Positions 1-9,285 of a stretch of DNA of 40,251 nucleotides are shown here, in pieces; the stretch's first letter is position 1; every line of letters begins with the position of its first letter. The notes beneath the pieces are model-generated. The model did not search any database, was not told where the DNA came from, and saw nothing but the letters and a program-made list of their open reading frames with translations. Source of the stretch: Candidatus Methanophagales archaeon ANME-1-THS (GTDB lineage Archaea > Halobacteriota > Syntropharchaeia > Alkanophagales > Methanospirareceae); assembly GCA_004212135.1 (NCBI GenBank), contig RXIE01000129.1, forward strand, positions 1 through 40,251, written 5' to 3'. A program made the translations under genes and the position numbers.

Positions 1-3000
1 GACAGGATACACGTTCTGGGTCTAACGTAATTTCTATATTTGGATCTCTTGGTGGAACGGGGTGTGTTGTCTCATGAGCTTTTATAATTGGTTCGATGTT
101 GCCGAGCGAACGCACCATTCGATCAAGTTCCGCGTCCAGGTCACTAACATGCGATGAGAATTGCGAGGTGGGATGGACAACTAAAGCATTCTCTCTTTCT
201 ATGAGATGAGATTCGATAGAATAATCGTGTAAACCAAAAGCACCTATTTTCACGCTATATACATATTCAATTTGACGCGCGGAGCTATTCTTAGCGAGGT
301 CTGGGTTGGCTCCTGGGTTCTCCGCCAGAAATTCTTTTACCTCTTCTAGTGCACCCATTATTTCTCCATATGAGAATATTTCGACTCCTGGAGAAACGCT
401 TCGCAGGTATTGTGCTACTTTTATGCTTAAACCTCTCTTGAGCATTTCAGGCGTAATGTTTTCAGTCCTCTCACCCAGATCCGCTAAATATAGCTCCGCA
501 GCTTCTTCGCTTAAACTTACCAATACCGCTACTTTCGGTTTAGAGCAGGTGCGTGAACCGTCCGAGAGTCGAAGTGGCCATTTGTTTTCGTCCAACAATA
601 ATGTCGCTGAAGCTGAAAATCCTGACGTGCTCGCCTTGTTACGTGAACTAATCCCAAGCCATTCAGGGTCTATTTCGCCTAAGTATTCCAAAATTAGGTT
701 TTGCTGCACTACCTCTCCACATTTTAGATTGACCAGTATCAGGGGAATGGTGTACAAACGCCCATTCTTACTCGCACATTCACCGGTTAGGAAGTACGTT
801 CCCGGGGAAGCGTTGAGAGAATAAGAGCCATGGTCTCCGGTTATCTCTTTTTCCAAAATTTCCATAGTATAGAAGTCGATCAGTCTTATTCGACTCAGCA
901 AGAAGGCAGAGGTGTCATTATCGCTCTCATGTCGCCAGTAAACTCCGCTGATTGTTGCTTGCTTTCTGCAGACATCGAATGTCTCGATATCCTCAGCGAT
1001 CAAATCTCCGTCGTCGCTGTACAAATTACTCCTTACCACGTATATTCCTTCCTTCCAGTTGTTATCCACTGTTTCCTCAAGTGCTATGAAGTAATCAGAT
1101 TTAATGGGGATGTATTCCCTGCCGCTTGCTCTTGCCGAACGCATGGGGAGATAAACTCGCTCGCCACGTGGATTTTCCAGCGAGAGGATGAGGGTACCAT
1201 TCTCAGTTGCATTGCCTGTGAGCATGTGTTCTATCACTATCGTTTGATTGTCCGCGAAAGTCTCGCGATTGATATAGATCTTCACTGAAGTTTGATTACT
1301 ATAATACATTTTATCGGTTGAGAGTGAAAGTGGCGAAACGGAGTTTGCTTCGGTTAGCGTGCCAACGAGCATATAGGTTCCCGGATTAAACGAGTTGTTG
1401 AACTCCAGGATTGCTGGAAGCCTCCCGTAGTAGTTTGTCCGTAAATAATAAGTGTTAATTGGCTTCTCTTCACCGCTCCAATCTGGATAATATCGCTTCT
1501 TGCCATCTGGAGTTAAGAGATAGATATATACATTGTAATCGCTTTCATTCATGATTCCATCTATTTTAACAAGAGGTATCATGCTCCCATGTTCAGAAAT
1601 TGCTTTATCAAAAGTGAAAACTCTTATCTGCGGGAAGCTGAAGGGGAGCGCTGGAATGAGGGAAACATTTTTCACTTCCCAGTCCTTCGCTCCACCGGTT
1701 TCCGCGTTCTTCGAGATAAATGAAATAATATTCTCAGCATCCTCAGTGATATGAGCATAAGAAATGGGAATTTCATAGGTTTGATATGAAAGCGAGGGCT
1801 GGAACGAATAAATCAAGGCGCTGGGTAGGTTTCCATAGCTTCGCATTCCATCCCTATAGTATCCATTCACGTAAATATCGATGGTAACCTCTCCTTTTGC
1901 CTCAAATTTCAATGTGTAATCCACCGCTCGCCCATAGAATGAGAAAGCAGCATCATCAATGAATCGAGGCGAGGTACGCGTTCCAGCAGCATCAACCTCT
2001 CCTAGGGTGAGGGGGATTATTTCAAATTCTACCTCCCCCTTTCCCCGCCGACCATAGTAATCCTCGCCATTCACAATTATCCTATGGCTCCCGAGGAGCA
2101 AGCGATTGATCACTTTTGTTCCCGGGGTTGCAAAGGGAGCTACACTAATAATTTCAGGTTCGTTTTGATCCAGGACATACGAGGCTCTTCGTAGCGGTAA
2201 GGGGGATATGAAGGAAAGAACCAGACCTCTTTCAGAGTAGAACTTATTCTCCTCTGGATTTGTTATCAAGATCTTAAAAACAGGCTCTATGACTTCTTCA
2301 AGGGGCTCCTCCTCTATAATATAACCCTCGCCATCGCCCCCACCACCAACCCATGCTGCGGGAGGAATGCTCACTGTGAAGTTAACTGTGGACGAATTGA
2401 TGTTGCCCGGGGTATCATTCACATAAACCTTTAGATGATAATCGCCATTTGTTAATCCACTAATCGTCGTGTTCGGGGTGAACGATACATTTGCTCCTGA
2501 ATTGAGGCTGTACCACCATCGGTAAACATCGGGATCTGGAGAATATACTTCGAGGTAGACATAGGGAGCAGTATATCTTCCACCCTCAACTGGAGAGACT
2601 ACGTAGATCGCAGGAGGAGTGTAATCGGGGGCAACATTAGTGAGCGGTAAATAATCGCCACCATTCCTTATTTCCCCACTGGAATTATATGGAATCTCGG
2701 TATCTCCTAATCCATCACCTCCAGTTGTATCCATTCCAGTATAATCCTGCCAGTAATTTCCACCCAGGTAAGGTCCATTGATGATGTTTGTGCCCGGTGT
2801 TTTTGAGATATTCCAGTTATTATATCCATAGTCATAAGCATTTATGGTATTGTTGAAGTAGTTGTTGTAAATGGTATTGTTATTCGAGGAAGAGAGATAT
2901 ATCCCATACTTTTGCCTCGTCCCCGTACCTGTGATGTTGTTGGTACAGATGATGTTGTTGTTTGACTCGTAAAAGTATAAACCAACTGGAGTTATTGAAT

Positions 3001-5596
3001 ATATACCTGTTCTGGTAGAGTCTCCATTATTTCTTAACCCTGATTTATTTATACTGTTGTTATGTGAATAATCAAAAGAGATTCCTCTGATTTCATTATC
3101 ATTAATTTCACAATTGATGATCTTACTTGAATTTGTTTTTGAATTTATAACTGTAATATTCGTTGAATTGTAGACCGCTATACCCGATAGAGCATTGTAT
3201 GCTGAAAAAGTAGAAATCGAAGAATCTTTCGTGTTATACAGGAGAACACCATGCGAGTTCGCGTTAAATCCGAAGCCTTCAAGTGTGATGTTACTGCAAT
3301 TGATGCACGCGAAAAAGTCTGCATTAGGCAATGTTGTTGAATTGAATATCTTATTAGATTCATTCTTTAAGTAATAAATCTTAAGCCCATTAACCGTATT
3401 CGATGTATCAATATCCAGGTCAAAGTCATCATCAGTAACTCCTCCCCAGTGGCCTTCATAATTTCCTGGATCAATGTAGAAATTGTATGTATTGCTTGAT
3501 ATTGTATTATTCCTCAGCGTTAGATTAGTTGAATATGCATCAGCTGATGATGACCATATTTCTATACCAGTGTATTTATATTTCACTGTATTATTGGATA
3601 TTATTAAGTTGCTTGCATGATTGATTTTGATGCCAGCATCATCCTTTTGTATTGGCGTTATTCCAGAAATTCTGTTGTTCATGATTTGGTTGTTATCAGA
3701 ATCAACCCTTATACCTCCATAACCCAACAGTTCATTTCCAGAGATGATGTTTTGCTCAGCATAATTATCTATCATCACCATCGGCATAGAATCACTTATA
3801 TTTTTCAGAAATGTATTGTTCTCAATTCGGTTACCAATCGCATGTTTATAGCTCAGCCCTTCAATAGCAATATATTTTTTACTATACCCGCCTTCTATAA
3901 AAATGTTAGAAGTGATAGTGTTATATTTAGATCCTTCCAGCTCAAGATAAGAAGATATGAATGTGTTATTCGCGATAAGATTTCTGTCAGAACTAGATAT
4001 TATATAGCCCTTTACAATAAATACACCACTTTGGTTGAATATATTGTTCCTTATTATATTGTCAGTTGATTCATGATCCGTAATCTGTGTGCAATCCCCA
4101 AGCCCGGAAACAAGGTAGGTTGTATATCCAACTTTTATTCCTGATTCAGGAATCGAGCCTATGGGGCATGGGCCAGAATAGCCGGAATTATTGATGTAGA
4201 ATCCTTGAATAATATTGCCATTAGATTTAAGAGTGAACCCACTGCCTGTTCGATTTGCATTCACCACGGGGTTCTCAACTCCCGTGATGTTCAGGCTCTT
4301 ATCCACAATGACATTCTCAACATAGGTGCCATTGCACACGATAATCGTGTCGCCATCCATCGAGGCATTCACGGCGTCCTGTATTATGGTGAAATTGGCG
4401 CCGGGGCACTGCACTTTATCGTCATCGACAATCCATATCACAGGATTTCGTATGGTGGTGAAGTCTCCAATCGAATTGTTTGAATACAGACTCGTGTTAT
4501 CCACCCGATAGGAGAAAACAGAGTAGTAATAAGTGGTATTGGCGAGCAAGCCAGAGAGCGTTATAGAAGGAAGTTGGGTATTATTATCCCATTCGGACCA
4601 TGACGCTGAGGAGAGATCGGGATTGAGACTATAGAGGATCCGGTTATCCGCTAAAACATTTGTCTGCCAGCTTATTGTTATGCTCGCATTGGTTACATCG
4701 CTCTCCTGAACGTTGCTGATCGAAGGTGGGAAAGGAGTTTCGAAAAGCATTGGGTAGTAATCATATGAAGATATCGAACAGCCCTCACCTCCATATATAT
4801 CTGATTCCGATAAAATATGATAAGGTTCATCTCCGATACCATCCCCATTTGAATCATCTCCCGTGTAATCATCCCAGTAGTTACCCGTATAGTTATTGTA
4901 AACCATCCCTCGGTAGATATATTCTCTTATTTCAGTAGAATTCCATTGATTCACACCGCATTCAATAGCATTGTGGGAATTAGCCCCAAAGCGATTCAGA
5001 TAAATCAAGTTGTTGTAACACCTTGAAATCATAATACCAGTATTTCCATTTGCAATTGTATTATTGATGATTGTGTTGTTAGATGAAGAATCAAATATGT
5101 AGATCCCATCTACAATATTTGTTATCGTGTTGTTTTCTATGCGGCTGAAATTTGCAGATTCAAGCTGGATGCCACCATAAGTATTAAAGATAATGTTATT
5201 TGAGACGGTTGTGTAGTTTGAATATTCAACATCTATACCATCTCCATCAGAATTTCCACCTTTAATCGTGAATCCAGTTATGTTCACATAATCCGCATGG
5301 ACCTTAATAACATCCTCGTTGATATCGAGAGCTTGAATTATGCAGTTTGAGGAGCCATTCTCAGATCTCAGCGTGAGACTCTTAGTTATCAGAATATTCT
5401 CGCTATACGTTCCATCACGTACGATAATAGTATCTCCCCCACCTGCTGCAGATATCGCAGTCTGGATATCCGAGTAATCATCAGGCACGTAGATCTCTGC
5501 AGCGGTGCATATCCCAATACCCGCGGATAAACCAATAAAGAGGAGCAGGCTGCAGGTAAGTACAATCTGTCCTTCCACGCTTTTTATGGGATACAT
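1..5596 (-). CDS. Giant secreted NosD/PbH1-type beta-helix surface protein (C-terminus beyond window)
   Basis: A single reading frame is open from the ATG at 5596 to the left edge, 1,865 codons without a stop. Residues 1-33 form a signal peptide: basic start, hydrophobic core, then a TAA/EIYVPDD junction. Residues about 33-282 and 383-986 are Asn/Thr-rich right-handed beta-helix repeats (many N-N-T-I units). Each block begins with an 'IQ-A-I/V-x-A-x-GDTIIV-x-GTY-E-N' motif and ends with 'NYW-DYTG-D-GDG-GD'. An Fn3-like domain lies between them (about 287-378) and an Ig-like domain follows (about 993-1076). Then come a Gly/Glu linker and several beta-rich domains. Residues about 1680-1865 look alpha/beta. 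It is probably an exported, cell-surface or S-layer-associated carbohydrate-binding or adhesion protein. Substrate is unknown and no membrane anchor is visible, because the C-terminus is missing. Confidence 0.85.
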   Translation of the reverse strand, partial: MYPIKSVEGQIVLTCSLLLFIGLSAGIGICTAAEIYVPDDYSDIQTAISAAGGGDTIIVRDGTYSENILITKSLTLRSENGSSNCIIQALDINEDVIKVHADYVNITGFTIKGGNSDGDGIDVEYSNYTTVSNNIIFNTYGGIQLESANFSRIENNTITNIVDGIYIFDSSSNNTIINNTIANGNTGIMISRCYNNLIYLNRFGANSHNAIECGVNQWNSTEIREYIYRGMVYNNYTGNYWDDYTGDDSNGDGIGDEPYHILSESDIYGGEGCSISSYDYYPMLFETPFPPSISNVQESDVTNASITISWQTNVLADNRILYSLNPDLSSASWSEWDNNTQLPSITLSGLLANTTYYYSVFSYRVDNTSLYSNNSIGDFTTIRNPVIWIVDDDKVQCPGANFTIIQDAVNASMDGDTIIVCNGTYVENVIVDKSLNITGVENPVVNANRTGSGFTLKSNGNIIQGFYINNSGYSGPCPIGSIPESGIKVGYTTYLVSGLGDCTQITDHESTDNIIRNNIFNQSGVFIVKGYIISSSDRNLIANNTFISSYLELEGSKYNTITSNIFIEGGYSKKYIAIEGLSYKHAIGNRIENNTFLKNISDSMPMVMIDNYAEQNIISGNELLGYGGIRVDSDNNQIMNNRISGITPIQKDDAGIKINHASNLIISNNTVKYKYTGIEIWSSSADAYSTNLTLRNNTISSNTYNFYIDPGNYEGHWGGVTDDDFDLDIDTSNTVNGLKIYYLKNESNKIFNSTTLPNADFFACINCSNITLEGFGFNANSHGVLLYNTKDSSISTFSAYNALSGIAVYNSTNITVINSKTNSSKIINCEINDNEIRGISFDYSHNNSINKSGLRNNGDSTRTGIYSITPVGLYFYESNNNIICTNNITGTGTRQKYGIYLSSSNNNTIYNNYFNNTINAYDYGYNNWNISKTPGTNIINGPYLGGNYWQDYTGMDTTGGDGLGDTEIPYNSSGEIRNGGDYLPLTNVAPDYTPPAIYVVSPVEGGRYTAPYVYLEVYSPDPDVYRWWYSLNSGANVSFTPNTTISGLTNGDYHLKVYVNDTPGNINSSTVNFTVSIPPAAWVGGGGDGEGYIIEEEPLEEVIEPVFKILITNPEENKFYSERGLVLSFISPLPLRRASYVLDQNEPEIISVAPFATPGTKVINRLLLGSHRIIVNGEDYYGRRGKGEVEFEIIPLTLGEVDAAGTRTSPRFIDDAAFSFYGRAVDYTLKFEAKGEVTIDIYVNGYYRDGMRSYGNLPSALIYSFQPSLSYQTYEIPISYAHITEDAENIISFISKNAETGGAKDWEVKNVSLIPALPFSFPQIRVFTFDKAISEHGSMIPLVKIDGIMNESDYNVYIYLLTPDGKKRYYPDWSGEEKPINTYYLRTNYYGRLPAILEFNNSFNPGTYMLVGTLTEANSVSPLSLSTDKMYYSNQTSVKIYINRETFADNQTIVIEHMLTGNATENGTLILSLENPRGERVYLPMRSARASGREYIPIKSDYFIALEETVDNNWKEGIYVVRSNLYSDDGDLIAEDIETFDVCRKQATISGVYWRHESDNDTSAFLLSRIRLIDFYTMEILEKEITGDHGSYSLNASPGTYFLTGECASKNGRLYTIPLILVNLKCGEVVQQNLILEYLGEIDPEWLGISSRNKASTSGFSASATLLLDENKWPLRLSDGSRTCSKPKVAVLVSLSEEAAELYLADLGERTENITPEMLKRGLSIKVAQYLRSVSPGVEIFSYGEIMGALEEVKEFLAENPGANPDLAKNSSARQIEYVYSVKIGAFGLHDYSIESHLIERENALVVHPTSQFSSHVSDLDAELDRMVRSLGNIEPIIKAHETTHPVPPRDPNIEITLDPERVSC

Positions 5597-5625
5597 GGTA
5601 TCCTGGATAACACTCGGTGCCAGAT

Positions 5626-5645
5626 TACCCAACTATAGTTGGGTA
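5626..5645. promoter_or_regulatory. 20-bp perfect palindrome upstream of the beta-helix gene
   Basis: The sequence TACCCAACTATAGTTGGGTA is its own reverse complement. It ends 29 bp before the beta-helix start codon. On the minus strand a T-rich TATA-like element (complement of 5650-5662) lies just upstream, so the palindrome would sit over or just after the transcription start. That is a typical place for a dimeric repressor operator in archaea. It could instead be a hairpin in the 5' leader. Confidence 0.5.
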
Positions 5646-5949
5646 CTCCTCTATAAAAAAATTGAAGGACCTGGGTTAGGGACTTAAGGTAAGAACGAAA
5701 GGTCCTGCACCCTTCGACTTTTTATGATCGAAAAAGTTAAGACTAAACGGACGAGAGAAGAGATACTATAAATACTGGTACAAGATCGGCTTCATCCAAA
5801 AATAGGTAGAGCACTCCGCAGTTGATGGTATCTTCGTCTTGGTTTTGGTCGTGCAACCTCGCTAAAGAGAGCTCTTTTCTGCACTAATACCTTCTCAAAT
5901 CCGATTACCCCCGTAGGAGGTCGACTTTCGGGATGAAGCCTACAAAATC
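5646..5949. other. Intergenic stretch with no recognised gene
   Basis: No convincing coding sequence or RNA gene is seen on either strand. It contains a small hairpin (ACTTTTT at 5717-5723 pairing with AAAAAGT at 5731-5737) and an isolated plus-strand TATA-like element (5765-5774) that drives nothing obvious. It ends at the left terminal repeat of the insertion-sequence remnant. Confidence 0.5.
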
Positions 5950-7200
5950 GAGACCATCCAAAAAAGGGAGAACGAGAACAAAAAACTGAGCTATTGATGA
6001 TTAAGGAAGGTGCTTTTTCACAAAAGAAAGGACAATTTTGGATTTTTGTTTTGATTCTGAAGAGGACGAAGCGAACATTTTGAGCGCCCGGTGCCAAAAA
6101 AGCGATACCACCCTCTAGTGCTGCTCACCAATTTTTTGGCTATGTTCTTCTTCTCGTTACTTCAAGATGCCAACGAACAGATCCACCACTTCTCGTTACT
6201 GAAATAGGCGAGGATATTGTGTGCACAGAAATAGAGCTTCATGCCCTTTTCTTTCGCTTTCCGATAGTAACACTTGAGCGACCGTTTCTCCGCGTTCCCG
6301 AATGGTCTTTCTCACAGCTTTCTCCGTCCGTATCTCTCCTTATTCATGGCGTATTTCTCCATATACGCGCGTCTCAGCGCACCCCGAGCTTCTACTCCCT
6401 TCGGCTTTATCAGGATCTCCAGCTTTCGCGCTTCAGCATCGCGGTAATTTGCCCTGTCATCCAGGCGTTCCAACGCCTTACCCAGCCATTCCTCCGGTAT
6501 CTGGCTGTAAACGTAGTGCAGCTCCGAATCACACGGTGTAGAACCATCCACCATGCAATACTCCGTGTCCCGCAATTTCCGTTCCAAATCACTGAACGGC
6601 AAGACGCCCTTGCAGAGGAGGACTGCTATCATCAGCTTCCAGTCATACGTCCTGGGCCTTCCCCGGGATTTGGAAGGCATGGGCATTCCTATTTCATCAA
6701 TAATCTCCTCAGCAATCCCGAGCATCTCCGTGAATGAGGGTTGAGCGTCCTGCACCTGTCCCCTGAAGGGTCTATAGGTCCTTATACCCCACGGGCGCTC
6801 TTTTTCACTTCGCAAAGGGTTTCGTTCCTCGACGTACGTCCGCTGCACTACTTCGGCAAATGCACCATCCACCAATCCTGCAATTATCGCTTCTTCTGAC
6901 GTTTGTACCTCAAAGAGGGCAAAGAACTCGCTGGGGATCATGATCGAGGGGATGTCCTGTCTGCATAAAGAAAACAACTGCTGTTCTCTCACCATTCCCC
7001 TGTAAAACCAGGTGCAAAGCGATTTTTCACTATAAAGGCAAGATCGCACGTTCTCAATGAATTTGCATTCCATCAAAGGAATATATTGTCAATAAAACTT
7101 CACACCTCTGTTGGAATCCAGAATACGCCGTTGTCTTCCACCAGTTAATCGCGAGCCGCTGTCTCTTAACTCATATCATATATTTTTGGGATGGTCTCTG
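5950..7200 (-). mobile_element. Degenerate insertion sequence, about 1.25 kb, with inverted ends and flanking direct repeat
   Basis: The left end GAGACCATCCAAAAAA (5950-5965) and the reverse complement of the right end (7183-7198), GAGACCATCCCAAAAA, match at 15 of 16 positions and face inward. The 8-mer CAAAATCG occurs at 5943-5950 (overlapping the left end by one base) and again at 7201-7208, just beyond the right end. That is what a target-site duplication would look like; the left end seems to have lost two or three bases. Inside lies one minus-strand transposase pseudogene. The size, an approximately 8-bp duplication and a DDE-like transposase would suit the IS5 group broadly, but I cannot name the family. 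Confidence 0.65.
6162..7076 (-). pseudogene. Broken transposase (in-frame stop and probable central deletion)
   Basis: From the ATG at 7076 the frame encodes 254 residues to a TGA at 6312-6314. The same frame then continues for about 50 residues (RPFGNAEKRSLKCYYRKAKE, then a KLYFCAHN stretch) to a second TGA at 6162-6164. That tail resembles the C-terminal end of DDE transposases. The N-terminal part contains SKSRGRPRTYDWKLMIAVLL, typical of IS4/IS5-like transposases. Around residue 200, 'LERLDD' runs directly into 'RANYRDAEARKLEILIKPKG', which resembles the region after the second catalytic Asp in relatives. The catalytic centre therefore appears to be deleted. It is inactive in any case. 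Confidence 0.7.
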
Positions 7201-7212
7201 CAAAATCGAAAG

Positions 7213-7223
7213 ATTTTTAATAA
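7213..7223 (+). promoter_or_regulatory. TATA-like box for the 7260 gene
   Basis: ATTTTTAATAA lies about 40 bp upstream of the ATG at 7260, allowing a start near 7243 with a short leader. It begins 15 bp beyond the right inverted repeat of the IS remnant, so the insertion abuts this promoter. Confidence 0.4.
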
Positions 7224-7259
7224 CTCACCGGATAGTACTGCATACAGAGTGTCAGTCTA

Positions 7260-7616
7260 ATGTTTGAGGAAAAAAAAGGAGAGGTGGAAGTCTCAGAAGC
7301 ATTTTTGAAGACAATAGATACCTTTTACAAGGAACGGGACGCGATTTTTAACGAGTTTGATGCGATACGTGCGAAGTATTCAAAGGGCGAGACTATTATA
7401 GATGCGTTACGCGAGTTTCGACTCAAGCGGGCGAGTATCTTCACGTTGATTGACGCGATCTTTCACAAAGAGGTGGAGCTTGAGGATAAGCTTGCCCGGG
7501 CAGATATAGCGAAAGAAAAGAGAGAGAAGCTCCAGGAATTTAAGGATCGGTTTGCAGATCTCGCAGAAGAGATCGATTTATATGTGCTGAAAGAAATCGG
7601 CGTTGACCAACGGTAA
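7260..7616 (+). CDS. Small helical hypothetical protein
   Basis: 118 residues, highly charged and almost wholly alpha-helical by composition, with heptad-like spacing suggesting one or two coiled-coil hairpins (residues about 10-60 and 65-112). No Cys motif, signal peptide or membrane segment is seen. The ATG at 7260 is preceded by a TATA-like box, so the gene has its own promoter. It converges on coaE, with only 4 bp between the two stop codons. I do not recognise the family. Intact frame, promoter and tight convergence argue that it is real. Confidence 0.6.
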   Translation: MFEEKKGEVEVSEAFLKTIDTFYKERDAIFNEFDAIRAKYSKGETIIDALREFRLKRASIFTLIDAIFHKEVELEDKLARADIAKEKREKLQEFKDRFADLAEEIDLYVLKEIGVDQR

Positions 7617-7620
7617 CCGA

Positions 7621-8235
7621 TCACGTGCTTTGGTAGGAAGAGAGTGTTGCAAAGAGCGCTCGTACCTGGTTCTCAGTCTCCTCCCGTGTGCCTTCATTAC
7701 TGATCACAAAATCAGCGAATCGCAGCTTCTCCTCCAGGGGCAGTTGCAAGGCAATCATCTTTTTAGCTTCATCTCTCGGTATCCCGTCCCGTTCCATCAA
7801 TCTCTGTATCTGCGTCTCTTCGCTGACATGAACCACAATGACCGCATCGAACTCCTCATGAGCGCCTGTCTCTATGAGCAGCGGGACATCAATAACCACG
7901 AGCGCATCAGGCGCTAATTTTAACTTCTTGAGCGCGTCGATCCGCTCGTTGCACTTCCTTTTTACCTCTGGATGGATGATCCTCTCCAAGACCTTCCGTT
8001 TCTGAGCGTCATTGAAGACGATATCCCGCAATTTCTTCCGGTCTATCACTAAATCGTTCCTCAGGATATCCGTGCCGAAGAAATGGACGATCTCCCACCA
8101 CGCCTTCGAACAGGGTATAACCGCCTCTCGGCTGAGCACATCGCAGTCTATTGTGTAAGCGCCAAGATTCATGAATTGGTGGAGCACAAGGCTTTTGCCG
8201 CTCGCTAATCCTCCGGTTATGCCCACGATTCGCAT
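7621..8235 (-). CDS. coaE: Dephospho-CoA kinase, bacterial CoaE type
   Basis: It would phosphorylate the 3'-hydroxyl of dephospho-CoA with ATP, the last step of coenzyme A synthesis, in the cytoplasm. The 204-residue length is typical. Visible motifs are the P-loop GITGGLASGKS (5-15), the substrate-side DCD (30-32), HPE (88-90), the VIDVPLLIE segment (114-121) with the acceptor-lid region after it, and the late ISNEG motif (178-182). Most archaea are known to use an unrelated GTP-dependent enzyme (DUF359), so a CoaE-type protein here is notable and may have been acquired from bacteria. It lies 39 bp downstream of mfnF on the same strand and is probably co-transcribed. An alternative is a related P-loop nucleoside kinase, but the motif set favours CoaE. 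Confidence 0.8.
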   Translation of the reverse strand: MRIVGITGGLASGKSLVLHQFMNLGAYTIDCDVLSREAVIPCSKAWWEIVHFFGTDILRNDLVIDRKKLRDIVFNDAQKRKVLERIIHPEVKRKCNERIDALKKLKLAPDALVVIDVPLLIETGAHEEFDAVIVVHVSEETQIQRLMERDGIPRDEAKKMIALQLPLEEKLRFADFVISNEGTREETENQVRALFATLSSYQST

Positions 8236-8274
8236 CGCTCTTCAAGAAAGTAAAACTAATGCGCCAAGAAAAGG

Positions 8275-9285
8275 TTAAGAAAAATGTGCTAATAACCTTG
8301 CGACCGCATACGCAGGAAATGTCGCTGCGATCCTCTTCCCGTAGATGGAAGCAAGTGGCATAACCTGCATACCGAGGGAATCCGCAGCTTCGTGGACGAT
8401 GAAATCACCTATTCCTGCTGCAATTACCAGGTCCAATCCATACTTCTCCTTCATACTGTTTAACGACGCACGTAGCTCCTTTATTTGAGCACTTTTTACC
8501 TGTTCTGCAATGCGGATGGCGCCATCCTCGCCCAGTTCGTCGAGATCACTGCATACCACTCGTGAGAGTCTTCGGAGCGCACTCACTCTGCTCTTTTCAG
8601 CATGTTCGCGACCCGCAAATGCATACCTGTTCGGGCTCTCACAGCTATACTCATCCTCGGTCAGGTGGCCGAGAACGAGGTACGCGTCGGCCGTGATGGC
8701 GAACAGCTCTGAGGATATACCGCATTCTTCCCTCAGCACACCGAGCTTTACCTTCTTCAGCAGTGCGGCAATGTTGGTTCGCAGGATGCCGGAATAGATC
8801 AATTCGCCTGATTTGAGCCGTTCAAGATCCGTTCTCCGCGCCTTGAGCTCACCTCCAACGATTGGAATCACGTCCGTTGTCGTGCTGCCGATGTCAACGA
8901 ATATCGCATCCTTGTTTTGTACAGCGACGAATGTTGCCGATGCGAGCCAGTTGGTCGATGCGAACGAAAGTGGGTCTTTGTCTACCTCGGAGCTCTCTTT
9001 GAACATGCAATTCCGGTCGAAGAAGTGGGGGGCTTTAAAAGTGGTGGAGAGTGCGTTCTTTATGTATAAAACCCCTTCTCGTTTCGTCTCAAAGCAATCA
9101 CTGAGTTCCCCGGTCATCACAGCGCCAACAGCTTCTAGTTCTGTCCCGAATTGCTGGTTCGCCTCAGCAAGTACATCGTACAGTCGCTCCTTAGTTCTCC
9201 ATAATGGTGCATACCGCGAATCTACAAATCCATCTGAAGTGGCTATTTTGGTATTCGCACCCCCGACATCTATACCCACAAACAT
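8275..9285 (-). CDS. mfnF: MfnF-like methanofuran biosynthesis protein (H4MPT-linked C1 family)
   Basis: 336 residues of the hydantoinase/ASKHA-fold family seen in organisms with H4MPT/methanofuran C1 metabolism. In methanogens MfnF joins the furan and tyramine-glutamate parts of methanofuran. N-terminal phosphate-binding motif GIDVGGANTK (4-13), second nucleotide-binding motif VDIGSTTTDVIP (130-141) and a late AAGIGDF loop (289-295) are visible. The frame is open farther upstream, but the ATG at 9285 is chosen. It gives the canonical MFVGIDVGG start, and a T/A-rich box (complement of 9299-9309) lies about 20 nt upstream, suggesting a leaderless transcript. It is divergent from grpE and followed by coaE. 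Confidence 0.8.
   Translation of the reverse strand: MFVGIDVGGANTKIATSDGFVDSRYAPLWRTKERLYDVLAEANQQFGTELEAVGAVMTGELSDCFETKREGVLYIKNALSTTFKAPHFFDRNCMFKESSEVDKDPLSFASTNWLASATFVAVQNKDAIFVDIGSTTTDVIPIVGGELKARRTDLERLKSGELIYSGILRTNIAALLKKVKLGVLREECGISSELFAITADAYLVLGHLTEDEYSCESPNRYAFAGREHAEKSRVSALRRLSRVVCSDLDELGEDGAIRIAEQVKSAQIKELRASLNSMKEKYGLDLVIAAGIGDFIVHEAADSLGMQVMPLASIYGKRIAATFPAYAVARLLAHFS

Noticed and set aside
306-1754. Several plus-strand open frames (306-824, 830-1288, 1551-1754)
   Set aside because: They are antisense to the continuous secreted beta-helix frame, lack recognisable motifs and promoters, and arise from its codon pattern.
3617-4938. Plus-strand frames inside the beta-helix repeats
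   Set aside because: They are antisense to clear N-N-T-I repeat coding sequence and have no homology features.
5792-6097. 101-residue minus-strand frame at the left end of the IS remnant
   Set aside because: No motif, it crosses the IS terminal repeat, and its composition is unlike a protein; treated as non-coding.
6312-6314. TGA read as selenocysteine or another recoding event
   Set aside because: The gene is a mobile-element transposase with other damage and no recoding element is visible; a nonsense mutation is simpler.
6219-6737. Plus-strand 172-residue frame
   Set aside because: It is antisense to the transposase pseudogene, whose minus-strand sequence carries the recognisable transposase segments.
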